Below are positions 24,945-35,635 of a DNA stretch of 64,000 nucleotides, piece by piece. The stretch comes from Auricularia sp. M13 (lineage: Eukaryota; Basidiomycota; Agaricomycetes; Auriculariales; Auriculariaceae). Position 1 is the stretch's first letter. Every line of letters begins with the position of its first letter. The stretch spans positions 3,410,001 through 3,474,000 of the forward strand of contig CM073199.1 of NCBI GenBank assembly GCA_037042915.1. Reading direction: 5' to 3'. The translations under genes and the position numbers were made by a program. The notes under the pieces are model-generated. The model was not told the DNA's origin and did not search any database. It worked only from the letters and a program-made list of their open reading frames with translations.

Positions 24945-25690
24945 GCGAGACTTCCCCGGTCTGATGCTTCCACAACAACAAAAAAGAGAGACTTCCCCGC
25001 GCTGAATTCAAAACAGGGGGCGCGGGTGTCATTGCTTTTCTTTTCTGCTTTTTGTATATAGACTTTTGGGTTTGGTTCTTGGTGTGTATGTCACAGGACA
25101 TTGCGATATATAGCCCTGCCAATGTCGGGGGACGCTGTATGTAAATATTTTGACAGTGGGATGTTTTCCTGTCAGGGCACGTGTATGGGGGGCACTGCCA
25201 CGGTGTGCACTGCAAATCGGTGCAAGATCCAGGCACTTTCCAGGCACCACTGGCGATCTCCGCCGCTTGCAGCGTGCCTGATTGGCGCGGCACGTCTGTT
25301 GCGGGCGATTCTCAATTGACAAGAGCATTACTGTACATATCGAGCGATTGGATACAGTATCGAGCAGCGTAAAGTATAATAAGTGGTCATATTGTAGTTC
25401 TACTGGCGCTGGCCATGGAAGAGCGATGTCCGCTTGCATCACTGTCAAACGTGCGCGGCGAAGATAAAATACTGGCAATGATACTGTACTGTATGGCACC
25501 ACAATGCATGCCAAGTGAAGCCCGCCCGCCGCGAGCAGAAACGCCCGGCGTGGCGAGTCATGGCCTGAGGCCAGGAGCTGTGCGTCTCGTCTCGGTGCTT
25601 CGGGGTCCGCTTAGCGTAACTTGCCGTTGTGGATCATGGTGGCGGTTTCTGCTTTGTGCATTGTCTCGTGGATTCGGGAAGTAGCTCTAG
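24945..25690. other. Intergenic, no gene seen
   Basis: 3' flank of the WSC gene, with a short direct repeat (GAGACTTCCCCG at 24,947 and 24,988), then unremarkable DNA to the hAT-type element. Confidence 0.45.
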
Positions 25691-26821
25691 CAAGGGCCCC
25701 TCATCGGCAAAATCCGATATCACGTGGCGGGGGAGGGGGGGTCAGCTTTTTGGTGTTGTGGGAATTTTTTTTCCGCCAGAATTTTGGCTGAATTACCTTG
25801 AAATTGACATAATTTCCCGTCCAGATCTTGTTCTTTGGAAGGCAGAGAGCATGAAAAGGGACCCTTAACAATTCAGAGAGTGTTTATTCAGCTCCTAGTG
25901 CTTTCTACAGAGTATTGGTGGTTTGGTTGTGGTGTGTCAGTCGATCTCCGGAAGTAAATGGTGACAGGTATCCGGATTCCGGATGCAAATCAACTCCCGG
26001 TGGCTCGTGCTGACACCCCTGACGACACCAGCTACAATACAGCTGCATTTTTTCGACGCTGATGCATTTAGAAAACCCCTCAGCACCCATGGGCATGGTA
26101 TTACTAAGCACCGGAAGCAAATAGGGGGAGGGGGGGTCGGTTTGAGATGCTTTAGGCTCGTCACCAGCCGTTTTGGAAGTCCGCTTGAACGGATTCTCAA
26201 AACGGCTGGGCTCCAGTTCCGCTTTTTCAAGCGCCGCCATTTTTGATACCAAATGTGACTTTGGACTTCGCCAAATCGCGCCTGGCGACCTCCCACCACT
26301 GATTTCGAGTTTCCACAGGTACAGGTTAAAACACATTTTAGGCGATTTTGAGGTGATTGAGAACGAGTTCAATTTTTGTCAAAGATAAATACACAGAAAT
26401 TAGAGGGGGGCCTATGAACCCGAGATTTCGACTCAGAAGCATAGTTAGAGTGCTTGGAGAGGTGTTCCAACTTGACCTGCAGCAGCTCAATGCTTTGCCT
26501 ATTTTCCATCTATTTTTCGAGGACAAAATATAATCGTATCTCAAATGCTTCCAAACCCTTCAAAAGTCATTTTCAGCTATGTGCCTGGAGAGGTGAAAGT
26601 TGAGTGTGGAGGGGTCGACGCGTTGCGGCTAAGTCCAAAGTCACGCTCAGTATCTAAAAGTGTGACGCGCCATGTGACGGAACTGGCTCCCAGTCGCTTC
26701 GCCAAGGCTCAGCGCAGCGATTCAGACTCCGCCGGCGAACGCCGACTTAGGTTACGAGTCTAGAGATGCTTATGGGAATTTTTGGCCTTGTGTCTAAAAT
26801 TTTTTTTTCGAGGGGCCCTTG
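25691..26821. mobile_element. Non-autonomous hAT-type DNA transposon (1131 bp)
   Basis: Perfect 12-bp terminal inverted repeats: CAAGGGCCCCTC at 25691-25702 and GAGGGGCCCTTG at 26810-26821. They are flanked by a perfect 8-bp target-site duplication AGCTCTAG (25683-25690 and 26822-26829). An 8-bp duplication and CA-rGGG-type ends are hallmarks of the hAT superfamily. No transposase frame exists: the longest frame, about 155 codons on the minus strand (25905-26372), lacks the BED finger, the RW-containing core and the hATC dimerisation domain. It is therefore a deletion derivative or MITE-like element needing a helper. Inside, a G-rich motif GGGGGAGGGGGGGTC is repeated near 25,733 and 26,123. 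Perfect ends and duplication argue for a young insertion. Confidence 0.85.
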
Positions 26822-26829
26822 AGCTCTAG

Positions 26830-27500
26830 TGGGTGTAGATGTCACAGGCAGTCTAATCGCAGTGATCGTCCAGTCTCGCAGACTTGACGTTCAACTTAAA
26901 GCCTGCGATGTATGGAGCTTTGGAGAACGGCCCGCGACGTCGGACGATGCGCGTTTTCAGAGGACGCCGCGGGATCCAGATTCTGCATGTAGTTGTGTGC
27001 GTTTCGTCCCGGTCGAGTTTCAAGTGGATAGTTTAGTTAGTGTATCGAGGTCTGCGCATGCACGAAAAAGGAAAGATAACGAGGATTCAAGTCGACTCCC
27101 GGCCGGCGGCGTTTCATACTGGTTCGCGGACCCCCTGCCACTGGGTACGCATGGCCTATGTAGGCCATCTCGCTGTCTCAGCGGAAGTCCGAATGCGGCT
27201 AGCCTCGGACTATTGAACCAGGACTCGAGAAGGCTGGCTGTTCTCGGACTGCGGTTGGGCGCTCCGCTCGGAAGAGGAGACTTGCTTACTGTCTCTAGTC
27301 TCTAGCAGAGTCGCGTGGGATAAACAGAAGCGGGGTGAGAGGGCCTCTGTCACTGTTGGTGAGCGGAAGGCTACAGCGCTCCGCTGTGAAGAGGAGACTT
27401 GCAGCGGGTGCTTACTGGAGCAGAGTCGCGTGGGATAGACGTAAGTAAAGCCTAACTAGGCTCCTTTGGCTGCGGCGCGCCGTCCCAGGTCAGCGCCTCG
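26830..27500. other. Intergenic with a local duplication
   Basis: The motif GAAGAGGAGACTTGC followed by GCAGAGTCGCGTGGGATA occurs twice, at about 27,271-27,321 and 27,391-27,438, a roughly 120-bp tandem duplication. No gene seen. Confidence 0.5.
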
Positions 27501-27512
27501 ACGAGGTGTGGC

Positions 27513-28310
27513 TCAACCTGCCGGTCGAAGAAGCCCCAAATAACGGAGGACCTTATCACTTCCTCCAAGTCCACGTCGAAGTGCTTGGCGTCGGGAGCCA
27601 TCCACAGCCCTAGGTTTTGTAGATCTCCACAAATCCGCACGCAGGTAGCGCCGCGCCACGGCGGGACAAGGGGTTCGGGGTAATAATGCGCCCGTGAGGT
27701 CGACCTTGTTGAGGTTGCCGTACAGGCCTAGCATGCGCACAGAAGGAAACACGGTCGCTCCATCAGCCATGAAAAGGCATAGACTGACGTGTCGAGGTGC
27801 ACGTCCGTGAGCGTGGTCGTGGCAGGACTGGAAAGGCGCACGCAGGCGGTCCAGGTCGAGCTGGAGTCGGGCGTTGGCGTCAAGGTTAGGCCTGTCGGTC
27901 ATATGCAGCAGGAGGTCGGGCAAATCGAGCGCGCGCGGGCGAAGAGGGCGCAGAGAGTCGAAGAACGAGGGTGCATCGAGCTTGACGCGCGAGACGATGC
28001 GCCACGTGAGTGAATCGGGCAGCCGGCTTAGGACGGCGGCGAGATAGCGCTCGGCGTCGACATGCGGCTCCTGGTAGAGGAATGGGCCCGCCTCCTCGAT
28101 GACAACACACACAAGGAATTTAGCATCCCTTATTACTGCTGGTCGCTTATTCCAAAATTTATTATGCTCGTTAATTTGCTGTCGCGACTTAGAGGTGTCG
28201 TGTCATCATCGTGCTGAACTTTGCGGATTTTCAGGCGATATAGAGCTGGTTGCATGGATACTCTGGGCTTAGGAGCCATCGCCGCTGGTACGCGCTGAAA
28301 AAGACGGACA
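27513..28310 (-). pseudogene. Decayed leucine-rich (F-box-like) gene, arm B
   Basis: Counterpart of the arm A remnant at 12,120-12,860. A frame from about 28,190 reads RPAVIRDAKFLVCVVIEEAG, then PFLYQEPHVDAERYLAAVLS, LRPLRPRALDLPDLLLHM and FPSVRMLGLYGNLNKVDLTG. It departs from arm A after about 27,700, where the frame loses its leucine pattern. A conserved ATGTCCGTC near 28,306 could be the original start. The two copies break at different places, so both are probably inactive, though an unresolved multi-exon structure is possible. Confidence 0.45.
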
Positions 28311-28767
28311 TGGTCGCCGTCGCTGGGAGAGTTGGGAAGCGGACTCTGTAATACTTACTGCCTTCTGATCTCGCCTCTCTGCATTCCGTCCCAAACCTTG
28401 GATTTATACAACTTGAACGTGCTGTGAAAGCGCATCCTACGAGAGATTATTCCGGCTTCAATTCCACGACGACTAGCTGTGCCGAGGGACCCTTGATCCA
28501 CAGCTTCCCCAGCGCTTGCCACGCAGCGGCTCCGGGGCAAACACCCGCACGGGACTGGATTCTTCCACACTCACGGGTTGAGCTGTGCAAGAGCTATCTT
28601 CCAGCGGTCTTGGTAAAGCAATCATATCTCCTAGACAATTTGGAAAGAAACATTTTCTTGTGATTGCGGGAGTTGTCATAAAGGAGTCACAGGATCAGAG
28701 CGTAGTTTATGGCCAGAATGCCAACGATTTGTTGTACACCGCCGTAGCGTCGAATCGTCTGTGCGCC

Positions 28768-30434
28768 TCACCCTTGCGTCACACGGTACGGACAGCTCTT
28801 CTTGCAGTGCGCCTGACGACCCGAAATAGAAGAATAGCCCGCACCGCATTTGGGGCACTTGAACGCTGTAGAAAGGATCAGTCTAAGCTATGGTATCGTG
28901 GACTGGAAGCTCACGTTCGTCTTCATGGGTCCTCCTGTGTATCTGGATCGAATATAATAGGTCAGTTCAGACCGCAAACAGGCCAACTGGACACACACCT
29001 GGTAAGGCCCCTGAGTCTTGAACGTGGCTCCGCACACGGGACAATGGTGTTTCCCATCTGCATGCTTGGCATCTATATCAACTTGAATGGCCGCCGGCGG
29101 TGGCGGACCACCACTCTGATAGGCGGGGCCGGGAGCTCCGTGCTGCGCTCCGGCTGAATGACCATAATATGGTGCAATTGGGTAACTGGTAGGGGGAGCT
29201 GCGAAACCTGGAGCTGGAGGTGCGTGACCTGGAGTGGCAGGAGGGAGGTGTGAGACACCGGGGGCTGGCACTCGAGGAGCTTGAGCATTCGGAACCTGAA
29301 GCGGAGGAAGCCCTCGCTGGTCGCGATTAGCACGTGAGACTTGGCGAGCAACAGGTGGGACAGGGAGCTGCGGTGCAGCCGCAGAAGATCCCGTAGCGCG
29401 AGTTGTGTCTTGACGGCGCAACGGTGCGGCACGAGTCGATGCAGTTTGAGACATGATGACGGCAGACTTCAGAGGCACTGCACCTGTTCGAGACGGATCT
29501 GATACGTGAGAAGAGGAAGAGCCTGTAGACACAGGAGGAGACGAGTGCGTCTGTGTGGCTGCAGGAGCTTTCCGATGCATTCGACTAATTGACTCCAAGA
29601 GAGCGCCCGCACTCGGTGAAGCGGGGCTCGTTACACGTGTTGGTTTGGGGCGCGATGATACTGTAGCAGTCGACACGGTCCGAGACGCAACGACTGCTGG
29701 TGAGATTCCTGCACCGGTGAGAGACGGATCCGTTCCGTGAGAAGAATATGAGCCTGCGGAAACATGACCAGACGAGTGCGTCTGCGTGGACGAGGTCGCC
29801 GATGTGACGAATCTCCTACTGTGAATCAACGAAGTGACTCCCTCCTGTGTTCTAGGGCTCCGTGACTTCAACATGTCGGATACCTGCCGTGTGTTTGAGG
29901 GTGAATAGGACGGACGGACCTCCGGCGGGGACGGGCGGCGGGAAGAATGCTTCGCGTCTTCTGCAAGGTGAGTCACAGTCAATGCGGATGCAGTGAATGC
30001 CCACCTTCATCCTGCAACAGATTACGCCGCGGTGGACTGCCAGATCGCCGTTGGGCCCCCTCATCCCCCGTTTCAGTTGCGTTCAGCCGTTGAAATAATA
30101 ATGAGCGTACCGCGTCTGGACGTTGGCGGGTGGTAGCGGAAGGGAGTCGAGAGTCCCGTCGCCTGATGAGTCGTGTTCCGGGTGGGGGCGTCTGCAAAAG
30201 CGTCAGTATACAAGGCGGCCAGCGTATAGAGTCCAACCTGAGTACCGTCATCATCTTCAGCCGGACCTGATGCACGTTCAAGTTCAGGAACGATGGGGGG
30301 AAGATAACAGTGGACAAACTAGTAGTGTGCGGCGGACGATGATCTGAGTGAGCCACCACATAACGAGTGTCGTCAAAGGGGTGGTCATCGACAAGGCCTG
30401 TGTATAGAGAAGAGGATGTATTGTTGTGGGCCAT
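28768..30434 (-). CDS. C2H2 zinc-finger protein (arm B copy)
   Basis: Six exons on the minus strand (30360-30434, 30246-30318, 30111-30191, 28999-29960, 28915-28942, 28768-28865) give 438 aa with phase closing throughout. The zinc fingers (CPVCGATFKTQGPYQIHRRTH and the CCHC-type CPKCGAGYSSISGRQAHC) and the proline-rich part are nearly identical to the arm A copy. The Ser/Thr-rich repeats are fewer and diverged. The 5' part is remodelled: arm A intron 1 has no counterpart, and the stretch matching arm A exon 3 (HYYFKSLAQLNR) is intronic here, because its donor is changed and a new acceptor (CCTTGCAG) is used. The 54-bp intron between 30191 and 30246 has no stop and is a multiple of three, so it may be retained. 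The first exons are the least certain. Confidence 0.65.
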
Positions 30435-30977
30435 ACTGGGTCGGAATCGATGCAAGATACTGTACGCTATATGTGGCCTCAGGCTTCAGGCCCGGCTCAG
30501 TGGGTTTATCAGTGAAGCCGAGGTGAAGCTAGTCACATGAGATCGCACCCGCGAATCAGCGAGCAACGCACCCTGAATATGCCCCTGGTTCATTCGTACC
30601 GAGGGCACGAGGATGCCGCCAAGGTATTGTTGGAACACCAAAGACGCAGCTGTCCAGGTCAAAGCGACTAGGGTCCAGAGGAGGATGGGTGTTCCTATGT
30701 GCCATTGTCTATCGGGATTCGAAGCAGCTACGACTTATAAGGACCCGAAATGGGCCTCGAGCGCGGTCTAATCGGTCCTGCTGTTGAAGGGACCGTGTCA
30801 CATGAGATGACACCCAAAAATCAGCGAGCGATGCGCTCACGATAAGGCCCTGATTTGTTCCTGGCGAGGTCATGAGGATGCCGCCCAGGGATTCCTGGAG
30901 CGCCATAGCAGCTGTCAAAGTCAAAAATCGGACCGCTCGAAGTTCAAACTCAGCTAGACGCCTTCACCCCCGACCCA
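30435..30977. promoter_or_regulatory. Divergent promoter region, arm B, with internal duplication
   Basis: Separates the C2H2 and F-box starts. About 30,690-30,950 is the inverted counterpart of 9,512-9,783. A second, more diverged copy of the same block lies at about 30,530-30,680 (CACATGAGATCGCACCC..AATCAGCGAGC, GAGGATGCCGCC), so the promoter block was tandemly duplicated in arm B only. Confidence 0.55.
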
Positions 30978-32318
30978 ATGTTGACTGGCGCGTCGATCCG
31001 GCTACCAGTGGAGGTCATCTCGCTGGTGTTCGACTGCATTGACATTGCACAGCTGCTGCTGGTATCCCGCGTTTGCTCCAGATGGCGGGCCGTCGCTCGC
31101 TCCCATCCGCTCTTCTGGCGCAACATCCGGCTCGCAGCCGTATCTCAGGCGGCCCTCGACTTCTTCGGAGCGCGTCTTAATCAAACAATCATTAACGGCA
31201 TCCGTGTTGATATCCAGCTCCCGGATATCCCTCTCGCCAAGGACGTACAATCCGTCATTTTATCTGCCATTGCTCGCAACCTTGGACGGCTGCGTGACCT
31301 GAGGCTTGACCTACACTACGAGGTCGCTTCAGATCTTTTGCCCGTACTCGTAGATCCAGCACCTCGCCTCGAACACGTCGCTCTCGCTTTCTATCATATA
31401 CCGGAGGAGGAAGGCTCGGTGCTTCTGCCACACGACCTCTTCGCAGGCAGATGCCCGATTCTAAAGGCTGCTGCGTTGACCAATGTTTCTTTTCCCCTAC
31501 AACCTATCCTTGCCTTTGATCACGTCCAATCTCTGATTATCTACTTCGGCTCTCCGCGAGACTTCAACTTCAGGCTTTTTAACCATTTCCCGGCTCTGGC
31601 ATACTTGGCGATGTTTGGCAAGTCGTGTTCGGGTCTGGATCAGGACTCAACACACGCACTTCCCACGCCTATTCCGGAGCTATACGTCTTGGACGTTTGC
31701 CTCTCGCACTGCAACTACGACGGCATATTTTCCTCTTTTCCAAATCTCTCCCGGATAGCCAACGTAAAATGCCGGCAGCCTCCCTTGGATATCGCCCGCT
31801 TGTTCATCACCCATCTCGACGGTGATATCGAGATGGACTTCCATTGCGCGCTGCGTAGTGTTCGCATTTTGCTGTTCTCGCCTTCTTCTCGGCGCGCGCG
31901 AACGTTCATCGAGTTTGAGTCGCGTGTTCTGGAGGATTGGCCGCGCGACGTCTTGTTCGAGCGGCCCTTCGTCGAGCGTGTGAAGATGTTGCGGCTGTAC
32001 GCCCAACTCGCGTATCTTGCTCCCCATTTCGAGGAGCTGCCCAATTGTCACACCCTGAAGGTTGTCGTCGACGATACCGAATTCCCGCCGCCACTCAGCG
32101 CTACTCCGCCGGCTCTCCTCCTTCCCGCGCTGAAATCCATCGTCGTGGAGCTCGCGAAGCATCCGCCGATTCCGCCCAGAACGATCTCTGCGGGCGCTTT
32201 GGGGGCGTTCCTCACGCTGCTCGTCGGCGATCGAGAGAAACGCCCTTCGCTTGAGCTGCAGGGCGTCTCACTCTCCGGGGACCGCGGGACGTTGCTGTCC
32301 GCGTTCGAGCTGGTGTAA
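30978..32318 (+). CDS. F-box protein with LRR-like C-terminal part (arm B copy)
   Basis: Single exon, 446 aa. The N-terminal F-box reads RLPVEVISLVFDCIDIAQLL and VCSRWRAVARSHPLFWRNI, followed by leucine-rich irregular repeats. It has the same length, within one residue, as the arm A gene and aligns end to end without large gaps; the first 71 residues differ at 14 positions. It is intact, unlike the third copy at 15128-16527. As an F-box protein it should recruit a substrate to an SCF ubiquitin ligase through Skp1; the substrate is unknown. It is divergent from the C2H2 gene, as in arm A. Confidence 0.85.
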   Translation: MLTGASIRLPVEVISLVFDCIDIAQLLLVSRVCSRWRAVARSHPLFWRNIRLAAVSQAALDFFGARLNQTIINGIRVDIQLPDIPLAKDVQSVILSAIARNLGRLRDLRLDLHYEVASDLLPVLVDPAPRLEHVALAFYHIPEEEGSVLLPHDLFAGRCPILKAAALTNVSFPLQPILAFDHVQSLIIYFGSPRDFNFRLFNHFPALAYLAMFGKSCSGLDQDSTHALPTPIPELYVLDVCLSHCNYDGIFSSFPNLSRIANVKCRQPPLDIARLFITHLDGDIEMDFHCALRSVRILLFSPSSRRARTFIEFESRVLEDWPRDVLFERPFVERVKMLRLYAQLAYLAPHFEELPNCHTLKVVVDDTEFPPPLSATPPALLLPALKSIVVELAKHPPIPPRTISAGALGAFLTLLVGDREKRPSLELQGVSLSGDRGTLLSAFELV

Positions 32319-33199
32319 GCCGCTGAGGTGCGCAACGTTCTGTTGTGTACGTCCCCATGCGTCTAACTCACGCAAAGGATCGGTGGATTTGGCCACACGC
32401 TCACTGGCATGACCCCGCGGGCTTCGCGCGCCCATCTCTCTTGCCGTACACTCGTGGAACATCACGCCCATCTACATACTCTTAAACTCGTGGAACATCA
32501 TGTATGTATGCAAGCTCTGCTTGTCATATGTGTAGAACCGATGTGCTTCAGGTTGTAGCGGTAAATGAGCATCATGTACAGTACAGTACGTGCCGATGGA
32601 ACTCAGGTTCTTCAACCTCTCTCAGACGGAGAAGTAGAGTAATAAGAATGACGAAAGTTGGTATAATTACTGTAGTCCAGTACCGTGACCCGATTCAGGT
32701 AGAGTCGCAAAAAGAAAGCGAGCTCGTGTCTTCCCGTGCGAGTTGTCATGCGCACTCACAAACTCCACGCGTACAACGTATCCCCTGCTACGTCGATATG
32801 AACGTGTCTGCTTCATACATTCCCGTTGGTCCGCTTTGGACGACTCGTACCTGCCGCTCAGAGATCGTCCCGTTACAGTGCATGCGCTGAAACGCCGGGC
32901 ATGGCGATCTTTGCCCGAGAGCGAGAGATATCAATATGGATGATGAGTCATGAATTGTCGCTCCTGAAGTTAAACGACTTCAATTGCGGGGAGAGATAAC
33001 GAAGGCCGGCTTGGCCGTCGACGGTAAGTTAACTTACGACTCAGAGACTTTTGATCGTGGGAGACCCTTAACAAAACCTACATGCAGTATCTTCTTGACA
33101 AACTCGAAGAGATTCGGAGCGGTGAATGCTGTAAACCAGTTCGCGGTCCCGACGTCTGCGAGCGCATGTTACGGCCTCCCGGAGTAGTTACTAAGGCGC
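32319..33199. other. Intergenic, no gene seen
   Basis: 3' flank of the arm B F-box gene. The first ~20 bp still match arm A, after which similarity is lost. No recognisable feature. Confidence 0.45.
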
Positions 33200-35000
33200 G
33201 GCTTTAGTGTAAGCGTAAGTGTACGAGGGACTCGGCGCAGGATCGGCTCGCAGACCCCCGGGGACGTTGATGGACGATGGAAGCCGGGCGGGAGTTGGCA
33301 TTCTCCCGAAGTTGCCGCTTGTTACTTATCACGGACAGCGGCAGCATCAGGGAATTCACATTGAGTTTCAGGAGGTGTGTGTAGACGAACGAGCGACGGG
33401 CCGGGAATCGCGTGCTTGCGTGCGTGGGTAAATGTGAGACGTATCGTATTCGTGTGCAAAGATAGCCGGGCCTCAGAATTGCGGGTCCCTTGCCGGAGGC
33501 GTACGCGTCGCAGGTAGTAGTGCCATGGCGTAGACGGGACCTCCGAGTCGAAAGCGGGCGAGCGCTTGGAGTCGCGGAGATACGCAGACGCAGCATGAAC
33601 ATCGACCGTGACGGAGGCGGTTCGGCTCTCCAACTCCATGCATTTGGACGTTGAATGGGCGGTGCCGGGATGCGGTGAGACGGCGCGCGATGTACGCTCT
33701 GCGCATGCCGCGAATCGAAGACAGGAGTCACCGTGAAATCAAACCTGAGGCTTTCTCCGTGCGTCGGGCACTGAGCGGATCCGGACGTCGTGGGCTTGGA
33801 GCCTGTTTTGCCAGTGGCGGGATCGTGTGCAAAGATAGCCTCACTGGGAGAAGACTCAGCGCGTGTATTTGGGACGGTTGCCGGAGGTGTGTGTGGTACG
33901 CGTCGCAAGTAGTTCTATGATGCAGGCTGAGGTAGGAGCGAGCAAGCGCTTTGGCAGGCTGGACGTCAAGTTGGTTGAGTCGCGCGGAGATGCGCAACAT
34001 CCGCGTCGATCTCGCGGAGATACGTAACGTTGGCTCGGGCGACGACTCGGACACTTCTTCCTGTGAGCAGTGTCAATGGACAAGACGGGAGACGTTTCGG
34101 TCCGGTCAGTCGGCATGGGCGTGCTTTATTGGACGCATCTGTGTAGAGGACTCGCGGAGCTGGTGCCGGGATGAGACGCCGGCAAGACTGAGGAATTTAC
34201 TAATACTAGTAGCAGGACCTCGAACCAGCCTGAGTAAGTGGATCATGATGCCCGCGCCGGAGATCTCAGATAAGTACGAACTTTGAAGCGAATGAAAGGT
34301 GGAGGGCCCGGGGGGCGCGACTTCCTCCTTGTTTCCCGGCGGGCGCATACTGTAAGTATCTGGGCGTGCCGAGACGGAGACGTCTTGAGTCTTGAGAGTT
34401 GCGCCGGTCGGCATGGGCGCATATAGGAGGACTCGCGGAGCCGGTGAGACGAGATGCACGCGCAGAGGCTGAGGAATTTAACAGGACCTCGAAACCAGCC
34501 TGAGTAAGTGCTCGCGCCGGAGATACGACTCGGAAGCGTCTGAAACTAGCGCGCCGATTCTCGGGTCTGCGTGAGCAGCGTGCGTGCCGAGGCGGAGACG
34601 GAGAGGCCTGGAGTTTGATTCGGCCGGATTCGGTGCCACCTGTGACGAGATGCACGGCGCGCAGATACTGTACGGCGCGCAGCTGCAGATACTGTACGGA
34701 GATGTAAGCGCTCTGCCAGCCAGTGGCATGACTGAATCGAATCGAAGGCAGGACCTCCGAGTCGAAACCCTGAAGAGTCACTTTGAAAGTTACGAGCGCA
34801 CGACCGGGCGCACGACTCGGAGCGTTCCTGCTGCTGTTTGACTTTGAACTCCATTTAGCGGACTCGCACCTCGGAGGTGAGCTGAGATGCACGCGCAGAT
34901 GTTCGGACGCGACGCGGACCGGGCTCGAAAGCGCTTTCTCCGCGAGTCGGTCGCAGTGCGCGGAGATAGGCTGGGTGTGGTGTGTCGAGATGCTAAAGAT
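33200..35000. repeat. Degenerate repeat region
   Basis: Short motifs recur in similar order: GTGTGCAAAGATAGCC (33,455 and 33,826), TTGCCGGAGG(C/T)GT with CGCGTCGCA(A/G)GTAGT (33,491 and 33,880), GGTGCCGGGATG (33,662 and 34,161), CGCGGAGATACG (33,565 and 34,013), and GAGGAATTTA(A/C) followed by AGGACCTCGAAACCAGCCTG (34,190 and 34,468). This suggests three or four old copies of a ~350-400 bp unit. No protein-like frame survives across them. Nature unknown; ends are not sharp enough to call a transposon. Confidence 0.5.
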
Positions 35001-35635
35001 GCGAACGTGAAGCCAAAGAACGTGAAAGTTTCCAGGGTGCGTAGTATTCCTGTCAGAGCCTTTGACTGGAACCGGCCGGGTACTGTACCCATTTCACTGC
35101 GCAAAGTCGAACGATACACATCTCGGAAGGTCGAATCCTGTGCACCCTGCTCAGTGCTCTGGGGTGAAAACAATCTAATCGCGAGGCGGTGCGAAAGAGC
35201 CAGACCCTGTGCGGATTTGGAGCTTCTCGGATGAGCCCGCGAGTGGCACCGCATCGAGCACAGTGCACAGTGCAAGTTCGTCATCCGCCCATGGTCGTGC
35301 AACGGTGCATGCAGGATGATTGGCGATTGGTACCTGATCGCGGGACCAATACCGTGATTATGATTATCGTCAGGGATCCGCAGGCCGCCGCGCAGGATCG
35401 GGTTTCGGCGCCGTGCTCGGGGAAGAGGAGGGCCGGCGCTCGGGCGGGGTGTGCGCCGGATGCTACGCGACGCACCATGAAGGCGGTAGGTATAGGTATC
35501 GAAGGTCCGATGAGCAAGGAGCCAGGAGGGAGGGGAGGTTCAGGAATTGCTGGGGCTGTACATGTGGAAGGGCCGGGCGGTGCCGGTGCCGGGGTCCCCG
35601 CTCGCTCTGTCTCTTGACTCTCGACTCTCGACTCG
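35001..35635. other. Upstream region of the Zn2Cys6 gene
   Basis: No gene seen. Just before the start codon is a short CTCTTGACTCTCGACTCTCG pyrimidine-rich stretch (about 35,608-35,634), a common feature of fungal core promoters. Confidence 0.4.

Larger units (their letters stand above)
27650..32335. repeat. Inverted segmental duplication, arm B
   Basis: Reverse-oriented counterpart of 8,170-12,800. It carries the decayed leucine-rich gene (minus), the C2H2 gene (minus) and the F-box gene (plus). About 28,345-29,305 is almost identical to arm A, including two introns and noncoding 3' flank. Elsewhere the arms differ at many sites and by indels. The arms enclose about 14.8 kb. Confidence 0.85.

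Noticed and set aside
28585-29157. 190-codon plus-strand frame, matched by 11308-11880 on the minus strand
   Set aside because: Antisense to the zinc-finger exons, introns and 3' flank; preserved only because the DNA is nearly identical in both arms.
33204-33908. 234-codon minus-strand frame
   Set aside because: Lies over degenerate repeats, is arginine/proline/serine-rich as expected for a chance GC-rich frame, and has no plausible start context.
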